From Moricandia arvensis (Eukaryota; Streptophyta; Magnoliopsida; Brassicales; Brassicaceae), in assembly GCA_905132765.1 (NCBI GenBank), contig CAJHQP010001116.1, positions 62,001 to 126,000 of the forward strand: DNA of 64,000 nucleotides, given 5' to 3'. The notes below the pieces were generated by a model, which saw only the letters and a program-made list of their open reading frames with translations, had not been told where the DNA came from and made no database searches. Of this stretch, positions 13,501 to 25,085 are shown in pieces; positions within the stretch are counted from its first letter, which is position 1, and the number at the start of each line of letters is the position of its first letter. The position numbers were made by a program, and so were the translations under genes.

Positions 13501-16223
13501 GTATCTAGATTCTGATTTGATAATGTGCATGTGTGAGTTACAAATGAAACATTTTTTTTAACAATAAAGAAAAACAACATTGTTGGGCTCAATGATGATG
13601 GATTGATTTTGGATTTGGTATTTTATGTGTTTATTGTACAACAATCAATGTACCGTAGAGTAAATACATAGTAACTAAGTCATTATACGATTAGAATCAT
13701 CATGGCCATGAATGATTAGGCAACACGAGTATTCACCTTCACAAACCTGATATTTGATGTTAGTTTTCTTACAAGCGCTAAAGATTTAGTGACCAATAAT
13801 TTGTAATTTGGTTACCTAATTGTAGTCTGATGTTAATATAAGATATGATATGAATTGTGATATAAATTAGTTATAGCATTATCTGTATATAAATATAAAT
13901 AAAGGGGGTTCCTGGTATGGGCCAAACGGATAACATAAAAAAGTGAACTAAGTCGTTGTAAATTTCCACGTTTAGACGGACAAAGATCAAACCGGTAGGT
14001 CCGGTACGACCAATGCTGGATCTCTAACGCATGTGACAGAAAAATCAGTAAATAATAAATATCCAATCTCGATGTAACAAATAACTCTGTTTTACAGTTA
14101 ACGGAAATCTATAACTACATAAAGCCAAAGCACACCGGTTAAGCCAGCTTACAATTATACTCTCTTGGTTTCAAAATAATACTGTATATGTTTTAATTTT
14201 TTCACACTAATTAATGAAATACATTAAAACTTAACAATTAATGCATAGTTTTTTTTTGTAATTTTATATTTTCTATATTTCTAAACCAAAAAAACTTCAA
14301 AAAATGTAATTAATATTTTTGAAAATCACAATTTTATTATTATTTGACAAAAACTGCATTGAAAATATAAAACTACATCTTTTTGAAACAAGTTTTTTTC
14401 TAAAATATATATCTTTTTGTAACAAAGAGAATATTATTTATAATGATGGAAGTTCTGCCCATAATTTTTGAAACATAATTTTTTACGGACTCAATCCTTC
14501 AAAAATAGTTTTTTCATACAAAATATGGTTTATTTGAATGATTATTAAATTTATTCGATTCAAAACCTTATAAGTCAACCTACAAAATATGGTTTCAACT
14601 TGGTATACAACTAATTTTCTTACACTATTACTATGCTATCAACACTAATAAATTTACATTTTAGTGGAATTTTTATAAAAAAGAAAATTAGAAAACACGA
14701 TAATGAAACTAAAACTTGAATCCTATCACGATTTAGAATTTTACATAATTTAAATGCACTGACAAAAAAAGATTTCAAGGAGTTATACTTTGCTAAACCG
14801 AATTTTAAATAAAACCCAAAATTTAAATATATTTACATTTATATTCTCTAAACTAAAATTCAAAAACCATCAAACTCAAACTAAAATTGAACCAAAAAAA
14901 AACAGATTGGACTCCAATTAAATTTTATTAACTGTAAATAAAGATAGTGATTAGTTAATACTTACTAATAATCTCTCTGTATTTTAAAAAGTGTCATTTT
15001 ATCATTTTTTATTTGTTACAGAAAAATGTTTTATTTCAATGCAGTTTATAGTTAATTTTAGCTAAATATTAATTGTAAAATGTATTAATTTAATAAAGGT
15101 TGTTATTGGTTGTATAAGTCTAATTCAACTCTATAAATTTAAAGTAGATAAGACTTTAAAATTTTTGATTCAGTTCACAATTTAATATACATGATTTATC
15201 TACATGTCTTAAATCCCTTATCAATTTATTTATAAAATCAACATGATATCATTTGATTTCTATAACATAATTGAACTCCATTTTAAATGGATTCTAATTT
15301 GAAATTTGCATTTCATATTTTTAAAAGAAAATTTGTAAAAAATATAAACTGAAACTAAAATACTTTAAGGACATAAACATTTATTATCATAAAATTTAGT
15401 TGACAATAAATAGTATGACAGTATAAAAAGAAATGATGTTATTTTATGTTAATCAACAAATCAGAAATTAAAGAGCACATATGAATTATCAAAAGAAAAA
15501 ATTACTTTTGGAAAAATTAAATTTGATACAAAAAAAATCTGAGTTTGGTCCAAAAATGAAAATAGGCTATTTGTTGACAAAACAAATAATTTTTATATAT
15601 GCTCTATATGTAAAATGTCTAATTGATACATTTTATGAAATGGAGGGAGTATCGTTTACATAATTCGTACCTGTCAGCTTAATTGTAAAAAACACATTTA
15701 TCTAAGTTGTACAATGAAGATAAATGGACAACCACAATAAAGAGATTGGAAAAGAAAGATAAATTTAGTGACAGCGTGAGAAAAAAAACAGTGATTAGTT
15801 AATACCGTTATAGTGGTCCATTTAATTGTTCGCATATGGCAGTGGTAAAGACATGCCAATAACTCATGTCCTCAATACTTTTAAAGGATTTTGCATCCGA
15901 TAGGCAAAAAGAGGACATGAAATATCAATTATCTTGTATTTAAATTTAAATATGATAAAATCGTGAAAGGTACTTCATCTAATGCAATATTTATAGTCCA
16001 TAAAATCTATTTAATATTAATATTTAGAATGCTCGAATTTAATTTTGTTTCTTTCAAAACCTCTAATAATCAATCAAACCTTTTTAAACATTAATTGCCA
16101 ATTTACAAAAAATTCTTTTAAAATAAAATATATTAAAAAACATCAAACGGTAAAATATAAAGTATACTTTTCTCGACCAATCAAATATATTGTTACTAGA
16201 AAATTTTGCAAGATATTTTGAGT
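13501..16223. other. AT-rich intergenic DNA, no gene seen
   Basis: Apart from the Stowaway-like element listed separately there is a probable half MITE starting near 14,970 (TCTCTCTGTATTTTAAAAAG) and a lone GGAGGGAGTA terminus near 15,645, which may be its far end. Short open frames, including one of 60 codons at 15,481, are Lys/Asn/Ile-rich, as expected for AT-rich random sequence. Confidence 0.6.
14160..14431. mobile_element. Stowaway-like MITE, 272 bp, diverged
   Basis: The left terminus CTCTCTTGGTTTCAAAAT and the right terminus in reverse complement TTCTCTTTGTTACAAAAA match loosely and are flanked by TA. The interior is AT-rich and roughly palindromic. Confidence 0.55.
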
Positions 16224-16540
16224 GGCGGAGGTAGGAATAAATTTTATGAGGGTCATAATAAATTTTAGATAGATACAATTATAGTAAAAAACTTAATAAT
16301 AATTGGAAGAACAAAATAAATAAAATAGTGGGTGCATTTGGAAGAATGACTACATAATCACCATGGCCAAACAATCATATTAACTGAATATCTTACTACT
16401 TACTTTAAATTACAGTAAAAGTAAAATGAATATATTTACCAGAGTATTAGTTGAATCTGTTTAATTTAATGACAAAAAGTAACACAACTATTAATTTTAT
16501 TGGGGTCATATGACCCCCTAGTGCTTCATTACCTCTGCCG
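16224..16540. mobile_element. hAT-like MITE, 317 bp, with 8-bp target duplication
   Basis: The termini are GGCGGAGGTAGGAA and, in reverse complement at the right, CGGCAGAGGTAATGAA. Flanks are TTTTGAGT (16216-16223) and TTTTGACT (16541-16548), an 8-bp duplication with one mismatch. An 8-bp duplication and short terminal repeats are typical of hAT. No transposase is present. Confidence 0.7.
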
Positions 16541-16769
16541 TTTTGACTAATATTATTGAATTATCACTAAATTTCATATTTTGCATCACTTGCATATGAC
16601 TTGCATGGGTTTATTTGTGATGATATGTTTGGTTTATTATTACTCATGAATTTTTCTTCTGTCTGATGATTTTGTGGTGTTATTTTCATGGAATTTGTGA
16701 AGAATAATCCCAACTTATTCTATTCTATTTTTGTGCCAGTGAATTTTATACTTGTTTACAAAAAGAATA

Positions 16770-17345
16770 TTCGAACAGAGAATTTACACAAACTAAAATT
16801 GATTAAGTATTCAGTTGGATTTCAAATTTTAATAACCAAATAATCATATCCAAATCTGATTCAAACTGAAATATTTTAGATAATGCAAATATCTAAATCA
16901 CAATAATATATTTAAATATATTAATTATTTTAATTTTAATATCTATTAGATATTCAAAAATAAGAAAATATCTAAAAATTATCAAAGCAGTCACAATTAA
17001 ATAGCTAAAAATATTCAAAATACTGAAATTCTATTTATTCTTCGTCCAAATATTTAAAATGAACTAAATTTTATGCATATTTAAATATTTAGCTTTATAT
17101 TATTATTTCATATTATTTTTATTTTTGGATTTTGAGGACTTACGTATATTTGAATTTTTGTTAAAAAGTTACATAATTAAAATGGGTAGCCGAACTTGCA
17201 CTTAAACCAAACCAACAATTATTCGAACCAAATACAAACTAAATTCAAACCGAAATTTGTAAATATCCAAATCAGATTTAAATTTCTAATTCTAAAAGTC
17301 TGAAATTTGGGTAGATCAACTGAATCCGAACGGATATCTGAATGT
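16770..17345. repeat. AT-rich dispersed repeat with CCGAACGGATATC-type end
   Basis: Both ends carry related words (ATCATATCCAAATCTGAT near 16,850, AAATATCCAAATCAGAT near 17,265) and the right end reads GAATCCGAACGGATATCTG, a composition common in Brassicaceae dispersed repeats. No coding content. The family was not identified. Confidence 0.4.
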
Positions 17346-18299
17346 CCATCCTACAAAAAACTATACGGCAAATTATTTAATACAATGTAAAATAAATAAT
17401 CTAATCAACGATTTTCGGATCACTACCTAGTTGCTATTAACCATTGGTCCATTATTTAGGGGTGAGATGGACTAGATAACCAAGATATTATAGGATATCC
17501 AGATCCGGATCTGTCGGATCCCTAAAATTGCTATTCGGATGTGGATTCGGGCTTCCGTGATATCCAGACTAAAATTCGAATAACCATAGATATCTGGATT
17601 CATTTAAAAAATTAAAATCATAAAATTAAATTAAAAAATAACTAATTTAGTATTTATTTAAATTTAATTTTGCAAATAAAATTGAAAAATATTAAAATTT
17701 TACCATTTTACCAGTGTAATTTTAAACCTAACCAGATTATTTATCGGGCATATATAAGAATTTTTTTTACTTTTTTGCGAAATTCAGAAACACTAACGCC
17801 GTTTCTCTCAAATAGGCGATTTCGATGGTGATTTCCGTCGATTCTCTCTAATCCATCATTCTCACCACCATTCTCACCGTCGTTTTCACTACCGTTCTCA
17901 CCGCCGCTTCCTCTATTTCAGATCCGAGAGGAATCCTTAGCGCTGTTTGTCTATAAACCCTAACGACGTTTCTGTCAGAGGCGTGTCTGTAAACCCTAGC
18001 GAGGTAAGTTAAAGCGTTGTCTCTTAAGTCCACCGTTCTCACCACCGTTCTCACCGCATTTCTTTTTGGTTGTCTATTTTGACAGATTTATAACCGCTGT
18101 GTCTAAGGCGACTATGTCTTCTCCGAATTTTCAGGTCTGCTAAATATTCTACTAGAAGTCTTGGAAGACTTATAATTAAATCGTCTAGAAAGTCTTCCAG
18201 ACGACTTAATTATAAGTCTTTCAAAATTATAATTAAAATGTTATACTGGATGGTTGTGTGTTTGAGATGATTGTTTCAATTGTTTTGCAGAAAAAAAAA

Positions 18300-21269
18300 A
18301 TGGATATTCCAAAACTCCCCCGTAGGTTACATATATTAGGGGAAGAGCCCCCCGCAATGAAAGCTATTTCTGATCATACGGATTGTTCGAAGTTGCATAC
18401 TGCTTTAAAGAAAGCTCTTTATTGTGACGAATATGAGGAGATAAAGGAGTCAAAGTTGGGAGTTTTCATCAAGTTTAAAGACTTGGGATTTGCTTAGGCT
18501 TCAAGGCTGGTTCACTACATGCTCGGTTTCCAGTTGGACATAAAGAAGAAGTATGAGCTGTGGATTCTCGTTGGTCTAGAACCTGTGAGGTTTTCACTGG
18601 TATAAACTGTAAGTACATCAAGGACCTTTAGAGACCGAAGTGTGTTGTTACAAAGGAGATGACTTCTTTCTGGGGGATGTTGGGAGTACATGTCGAAGCT
18701 GGGCTATCTACTAAGCAGATAATAGCAACACTTGAGAGATGCGGAGGGTGGTCTCGGGAGGATCGCAAGCGGCTCGGGTACCTTGCCATCTTCATTGGAT
18801 ACATTGAAGGGAGAAAGTATTCAACTGCCACAAGGGTTAGTCTGGTAAGGCTAGTGATAGATTTAGAACAGTTTGAGAATTATACATGGGGAGAGTCGCG
18901 TTTAAGGTGCTGATGAACTCTATGAAGGGCAAAGATATTTTGGGCTGTTACACTATTGATGGGTTTATACAAGCTCTCCCGGTCTGGGTGTACACAGCTC
19001 TGCCAGAATAGGGTGCTAATTATGATAATCCCATACCAAACCGACCGTCTCCACCGATACTGGCTTACATGGGTAACAAAGGACCCATATGCTTTAAAGA
19101 TGATATTTGCAGACAAGTATTTACTTCAATCCTTTATTACCATAATTAAGTTGTCTGGAAAGTCTTCCAGTAGGAAGACTTTCCACACGACTTAATTATA
19201 AGTCGTCTGGGAAGACTTTTCTTTCCATCTTTCTTAATCCATCAAATATCTAAGTTCATATCTTATATTTACTACAGACTACGGTGATGAACTTTGTTGA
19301 GAAGGACTATGGTGAAATGTTTCAAAAATGGGACTCTGATGTTAAGGACCTTACCGCGGAGAACATAATAAAAGTTATGTTTAACTAGAGACCGTGGAAG
19401 TGGACCATAGATTGCTGGGAAGTTACCTGTACTTGGGTCAATACAAAGCTGGCTGTTGTGAATCCATCGAAGAAAGCCATAGTTATGGTGAAGGAAGAGA
19501 GTCCAAGACCTCAGAAGAAAGCTCGTAAAGAGGCTAAAAAGAGGCACCTGCAGAGGCTAGTTAAGAGGCACCTGCAAATGAGAATGAAGGGAAGTTTGCA
19601 GAGGCTAATGAAGAAGTTCGCACAGAAGCTCGTTCAGAGGTGACTACGACTGTGCTTGGGATGACCAAAGAGGACCTTGAAAGAAATTTCAAGGATATAG
19701 TTGATGCCATGAGGGAAGGGTTTGGGATGTGCCTTAAGGAGATCAAGCATCTGTCGGAAAGGGTGGAAGCAGTGGAGAAGAAGGTTGATATCCTTAAACA
19801 AGGGAAAAAGACATCTTCTCAACACACTACCTCTCAACCTAAAGGGACATCCTCGCACGAACCAGTGGTTAGTAAATAAGCCTCTCCTGGGGTTAGGGAA
19901 AATGTTAATGGGGAGAAAGATAAAACACCTCTCGGTGAAAGTGTTAAAGCTGAAGATGAGTCCGCATCTGGGAGCCTTTTTCTATTGGTCAAATCTAAAC
20001 CCATTCTAGCAGATAAAAAGCAACATGAGATTAGATATGAGGAAAAGAGGGAAGCTGCTTTGGCACTTGTCCGTGCAAAGACTGAGCGAACAAGGAAACT
20101 TGCTGCCTCACAACAATCTCTTTATACTGCAAACAACATTACCAAAGTGATCATTCCAAACAAAAAGTTTTTTAAAGGGTATAATCCTTTTGCACCAATT
20201 GACAAGAAAAAATTGAAGGAGCTCGCTGATTGGTTGAACACTGATGCGTAAGTGATTGCTTTTCGCATAATAGCTTGCTTTAGTCTACAAAAACTGATTG
20301 CTTTTCAACATTTTGTGTTTGCAGTCATTATAAAAACACCCGTTGACAAGAAACCACATACAAGTCCAAGTTGGTGGTATCACGTCCTCCGGACCTATGT
20401 ATCTTGGCTGGAGGATTGTGTAAGTCTTCTGTTATGACAAAACTGATTACTAGATGATTTATTGATATCTTTGTAGACGACTTACCATAAGTCATCTGGT
20501 AAGCCTTCTACGAAGAAGCCTTCGTAGACGACTTATTTGTAAGTCGTCTTCTACGTAGAAGACTTACTAGGCGACTTATCGTCTGATTATCTTCTGACTT
20601 GTATTATTTTATATGCAGCATATGGATGCTTGGATTAATGTTTTGAGGAAGAAGTACGTGGAGACGCCACAACATTTTAGGAGCGAGAGAATGTGCTTCC
20701 TTGATCATCTCTTTGCTCAACAATGGAGCAACTACAAGGATTTTAAGGACTCAGAGCCCGATGCCTACAGTTTACGAAGAAGACTCCATGGTGGGGGGGG
20801 GGGGGCGGATATTGATGATGTCTATGCGCCAGTGAACCACAACGACACTTATTGGATTGCTATGTGGATATCGATCCCTAAGAGGCACATAACCATATGG
20901 GATGAAATTCGTGCATGTATCTCCCTAGAAGAACTCGATGTGGTAATGGAGCATTTTCTACACATGATCCCTTATCTGTTTTTTGAGTGTGCTTCCATCG
21001 ATCAACGTGAGCAGTTATCACTGGATTCATTCACATATGAGAAACCAACCAATATCCCTCAGGCCCGAGGTGGTGATTGTGGCGTGTACGCTATAAGTTA
21101 CATTGAATATCATGCTCTTGGGATCCCATTTAACCAAAAAGACTTTGCTAAGCCCAACGGGAAGTCTATGAGGGATAAGATGGCGGTGGACATATTTAAA
21201 GAGCTTCCTAGCCAACATGAGAAAGAAAACCGGGACCTTGATGAAAACCTTAGAACATATGATACTTGA
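18300..21269 (+). pseudogene. ULP-like (C48 SUMO-protease family) DUF1985 protein gene, broken
   Basis: The chosen start is the ATG at 18300, just after a TTTTGCAG acceptor. The DUF1985 region follows (MDIPKLPRRL, KFKDLGFA, VHYMLGFQLDIKKKYELW), with nonsense codons near 18,495 and 18,604-18,630 and a frameshift near 18,890. A coiled-coil segment lies at about 19,640-19,800. An exon ending WLEDC (to 20419) is joined across a 199-bp GT-AG intron (20420-20618) to HMDAWINVLR. The peptidase domain at 20,619-21,269 keeps the Asp (HITIWD) and the Gln/Cys region (QARGGDCGVY), but the expected His of the His-Trp pair is Tyr (TYWIAMW, codon 20850-20852). A run of 11 G lies at about 20,793. The peptidase part alone is an open frame of 218 codons. 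Confidence 0.8.
20420..20618 (+). repeat. ULP intron built of palindromic GACGACTTA repeats
   Basis: The intron (GTAAGT...ATATGCAG) is largely made of inverted copies of the repeat: GACGACTTACCATAAGTCAT, GAAGCCTTCTACGAAGAAGC, GACTTATTTGTAAGTCGTC and CTACGTAGAAGACTTAC. Each can form a short hairpin. Similar copies sit in the upstream introns at about 18,150-18,235 and 19,140-19,220. Confidence 0.8.
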
Positions 21270-21369
21270 TAAATTAGGATTTGTATTTGTAATGTATGAT
21301 AGATTAGGATTTGTATTTGTAACCTAATGTGTGTACTTGAACTTGATTTGTATTTCTAATGTATGATAG

Positions 21370-21850
21370 ATTAGGATTTGTTGTCATCTCGAAAGTCTTC
21401 TGAAATATTGTACGACTTAACAGAAGTCGTCTGAAATGTTGGATGACGTAACATAATATTAGACGACTTAACAAAAGTCGTCTGAAATGTTGGACGGCTT
21501 AACAGAATATTGGATGACTTAACAGAAGTCATCTGAAAGTTAAGTCGTCTGAAATGTTGGACGACTTAACAGAAGTCGTATTTAATACTGGTAGTGCAAT
21601 TTGACAAAGAAGTTGACACAAATTCTTAATACATAGACTAAACACAAATTCTTAATACAAACTCTAAACACAAATTCTTAATACATAGACAAACTTTAAG
21701 GTCTTCTGGACGACTTACTTGAAGACTGGAAAACTAAACACTAGACGACTAACTTTAAGGTCTCTGGACGACTTACGTGAAGGTCTTCTGGAGGAATAAA
21801 CTCTGGATGACTTACTTGAAGGTCTTCTGGAAGACCTTCAAGTTAGTCGT
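21370..21850. repeat. cluster of GACGACTTA repeats between the convergent genes
   Basis: The gap between the ULP stop (21269) and the mudrA stop (21843) is filled with direct copies of a roughly 37-bp unit, for example GACGACTTAACAGAAGTCGT followed by CTGAAATGTTGG, and with variants CTTGAAGGTCTTCTGGA. The last codons of mudrA overlap the edge of the cluster. Confidence 0.85.
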
Positions 21851-24135
21851 CTACTGTTTCCTTACATTGTGGTTTCGTATGACCAGTTTCCTTGCACTTT
21901 GAGCATCTATAAACTATGTATTGTTTCCGGGGTTTGCGTCCTCTCATCCTGGATAGATCCATCCAAGATTGCCCTCTTGATTTCTTCTGTCTTCCTGAAC
22001 CAAGTTTTACCTCCGGAGGAAAACATGTGTGTTCCTCAACTTGTTTTCCAATATAAGAATATATATTCTCTGAGTATCGTGCAAACAAATAATCTTTTGA
22101 GTACGCCGGACATACAAGTGTGGAGATATGCAAACCAGCATGTGTTCCAGTAGCTATAGCATGAGAGCAAGGCATTTTCCCACTATATAAACACCATAAC
22201 CACACTTTCCATGTTCCAAATCAACCACATAGTCTATTTTGCCACCTTTCACAAAGAATCGTCATCCATCAATTGGTTGGACCCTCATCGTATCCGCTAT
22301 CTCTGATCGAACAACAAGCAAGTATTCAACACCCTGACTATGGTGACTTGGGAGACTCAAAGCATCTTCTCTAATTTGCCAAAACCAATTTCCTAGCTTC
22401 TCCCTTATGTACTCCAATAAGAACTAAATCGGAAATCCTATAGCTCGCTTCAGTGCAGAATTAATACATTCTGCGTTTTTGCTTGTTTTTATGTTGTATT
22501 TGTCCCCCTGACAATAAACCCTTGACCATAGGCTAACATCGGCATTCTCCAAATACGTTGCAAGATCCGGGTTTGCACTCCGTATCTCAGTCATGTACCG
22601 GTCAAAATCTGAAACCGTAAAGGCATAAGCAGCACCTTTCACCAAGTATAAGAGATGTTTCTATTTATACTTTTTGACAATGTTATCTTGAAGGTGATAA
22701 TAACATATTCCTCGGGTTGCCCAGGGTAACACCTTATCACTCGCACTTTTAATGGCCGCATGCCGGTCGGAGACAATCACCAGAGGCTGCTCATCAGATA
22801 TACAACTAGCCAATTTTGTGAAAAACCATTTCCAAGAAGGTTCATCTTTATCATCTACGATCCCAAAAGCCAATGGAAATATCTGAAAATTCCCATCTTG
22901 TGCGGCTGCAACTAACATAATACCTTCATACTTCCCATTTAGGTGAGTCTCATTCACCACAATGACCATTCTCTGATACTTAAAACCTCTGATGGAAGCT
23001 CTAAAAGAGAGAGAAATAGATACTTAAATATATTGATAGAATCTAGTTTTATAGCCGTGATAGAACCGGGATTTGCTAAAGAGATTTGCTCGAGATATGA
23101 TGGCAAACGCGAATACCCATCTTCTGCTGATTCTCTCACCAATGTTTGTGCATATAACAGTGCTCTGTATGAAGTGGTGTAATCAAGCGTCATGCCAAAC
23201 ATGTTCTTCATTGCATCAGTGATATGTTGCGGATTCAACCCATCAATGATTCCAACACGATCAATGAAAATCCTACCAACATACTTCGAAGTATAGTGTC
23301 TCCGTTGAGCGATTCGGTCTCCCACTGAGCAAGTAAGTGTTTCCACATACTTTGTTACCCAAAACATTTTTGTTCCATATTTCACACTTACTCTGATCTT
23401 TCATCCACAACCACTAACCCAACATGTTGCCACAAGGAGAGTTTTCGTTGACTTGTATATTCTGAAGGAGAACTTATGCCTAACTGCTGTCAATCGTAGC
23501 TCTGAAAGCAATGCATCCTTGCTAACAAAACTCTGGTTGACGTAGATACTGTTACCATTCGATCTTTCTCCTTCAATAGCATATGTCTTTTTGAATTCTT
23601 CAAAACACATATCATCATCTTCTTCTAAATCCTCATCTTTAACATTTCCATAAGCATTGTAATCCTCACCATTCTCGTCCGTTTCAGCAACAATAGAGAT
23701 ATCATCATCCTTCTCCCCATCATTCTCCTCCCCATCATCTTTCTCCCCATCATGATCTTTATCTTCAACCAAATCATCATCATCATCATCTTTAAAACAT
23801 TCATCACCTTCATCAGCTTCATCATCTTCTTCCATTTCCTCTAAAACCGTTTTCACCTTGCTACGGCTTGATACACAAAGCTGTACTCCATGCATTTTGG
23901 TTATCTCAAGCAAGTTTTAAATTTATCTATCACTTGTAACATGAATAGGAGGGGTGTCTGGAGCCTCCATCATTTCAGTTGGTAATGAGTAGGTTATCTC
24001 CACAGATTCTGTGCTCATGTCCAGATTATAATCTTCTTGAACTATTGCAACAAGTTCAGCATGTGTCGAAGCTTCACACAACAAAAATAGTCTCGCTCCT
24101 TTGAAATTATCAACCACAAAATCCCAACATCAATC
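21843..24135 (-). pseudogene. mudrA (MULE) transposase, broken
   Basis: Reading on minus: an N-terminal segment with VVDNFKGARLFLLCEAS (about 24,117); an acidic Asp/Glu tract (about 23,830-23,640); the N-terminal zinc-finger-like domain (KFSFRIYKSTKTLLVATC, ending near 23,401); then HYTSKYVGRIFIDRVGIIDG. The MULE core at 22,969-22,661 has VVNETHLNGKYEG, where the first catalytic Asp appears as Asn, and IVSDRHAAIK with the second Asp. KNAECINSALKRA near 22,470 supplies the Glu. A SWIM-type zinc finger (KMPCSHAIA) lies at about 22,175, and a terminal zinc knuckle (YRCSKCKETGHTKPQC) at about 21,900-21,855. Stops or frameshifts at about 23,917, 23,401, 22,960, 22,662 and 22,424 disable it. Confidence 0.85.
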
Positions 24136-24249
24136 TTTCAAAAACCATTTTCCATACACTGCATGTAACTTACACAACATATGCAAAAATTCAAAATAAA
24201 ACACATTAGTAAACATAGAGAAAATGATAGTTTACTAAACATTGACGCA

Positions 24250-25085
24250 AATGATTGACGGTTAAGTCGTCTGGAAGACATAGATGACTTACGGGTAAGT
24301 AGTCCAAACATGTCATTTTGCAATTGAATTTAAAATGATACGACTTACTTATAAGTCGTCCATATTTATTTGTTAAGAAAAAAATTATAGACAACTTACC
24401 AGTAAGTCGTCCAGGATAAACAGATTAGTTTTGCATTTGACCGAGTTGTGTCAGATATTTGACTTTTCCTGGGCGACTTACCAGTAAGTCGTCTCTGGAA
24501 AATCAAAAATTTCAATATTTTGTTAAAGCTAGATGACTTATATGTACGTCGTCTCAGGTTATTTTGCAATTCAAAAATAAAACTTAAATATTTAACTTTT
24601 CCCAAATGACTTAGTTGAAAGTCTTATAGGTAGAAGACTTACTTGAAAGTCGTCCGAGATAAGCAAGGTTCGACTAGAATCTTGGAAAAAATCTGGACGA
24701 CTATGCTTATCCTGGACGACTTACTTGAAGGTCTTCTGACTGGACGACTTTCGAGAAAGTCGTCTAGGAAAAGTTAAATAATTAAGTTTTATTTTCCAAT
24801 TGCAAAAATAACCTGAGAAGACTTACAGGTAAGTCGTCTAGCTTTAATAAAATATTGAATTTTTTTTTCCTAAAGACGACTTACTGGTAAGTCATCTAGG
24901 AAAAGTCAAATATTTGACACAATTTGGTTAAATGCAAAACTAACCCGTTTATCCTAGACCCTAGATTTATTTTAACAAACAAAGCTGGAAGACTTACAGT
25001 AAGTCGTCCGTTTGGTTAGAAGACTTACCCGTAACAAACAAAGCTGGAAGACTTCATACCTTAAACTAGTGAGATGACTTCCTAA
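24250..25085. repeat. long inverted repeat and palindromic repeat cluster 5' of mudrA
   Basis: Arms at about 24,411-24,623 and 24,741-24,958 are reverse complements of each other with high similarity over about 215 bp. Landmarks shared by both are ATATTTGACTTTTCC, GACTTACCAGTAAGTCGTC, TTCAATATTTT and AACTTAATTATTTAAC-like words. The similarity continues, with gaps, outwards to about 24,250 and 25,040. The arms themselves carry GACGACTTACnGTAAGTCGTC units every 50-70 bp. This is upstream of the transposase, which reads leftwards. Confidence 0.85.

Noticed and set aside
13833..14066. 77-codon open frame on minus
   Set aside because: Tyr/Leu/Ile-rich, as expected from AT-rich DNA, with no domain.
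17848..18054. Arg/Val-rich open frame on minus
   Set aside because: It is the antisense of the repetitive CTCACCACCGTTCTCACC leader of the ULP gene.
21370..21850. CRISPR-like array
   Set aside because: Repeats and spacers are irregular, the repeat is palindromic and dispersed over 7 kb, and this is a plant nuclear genome.
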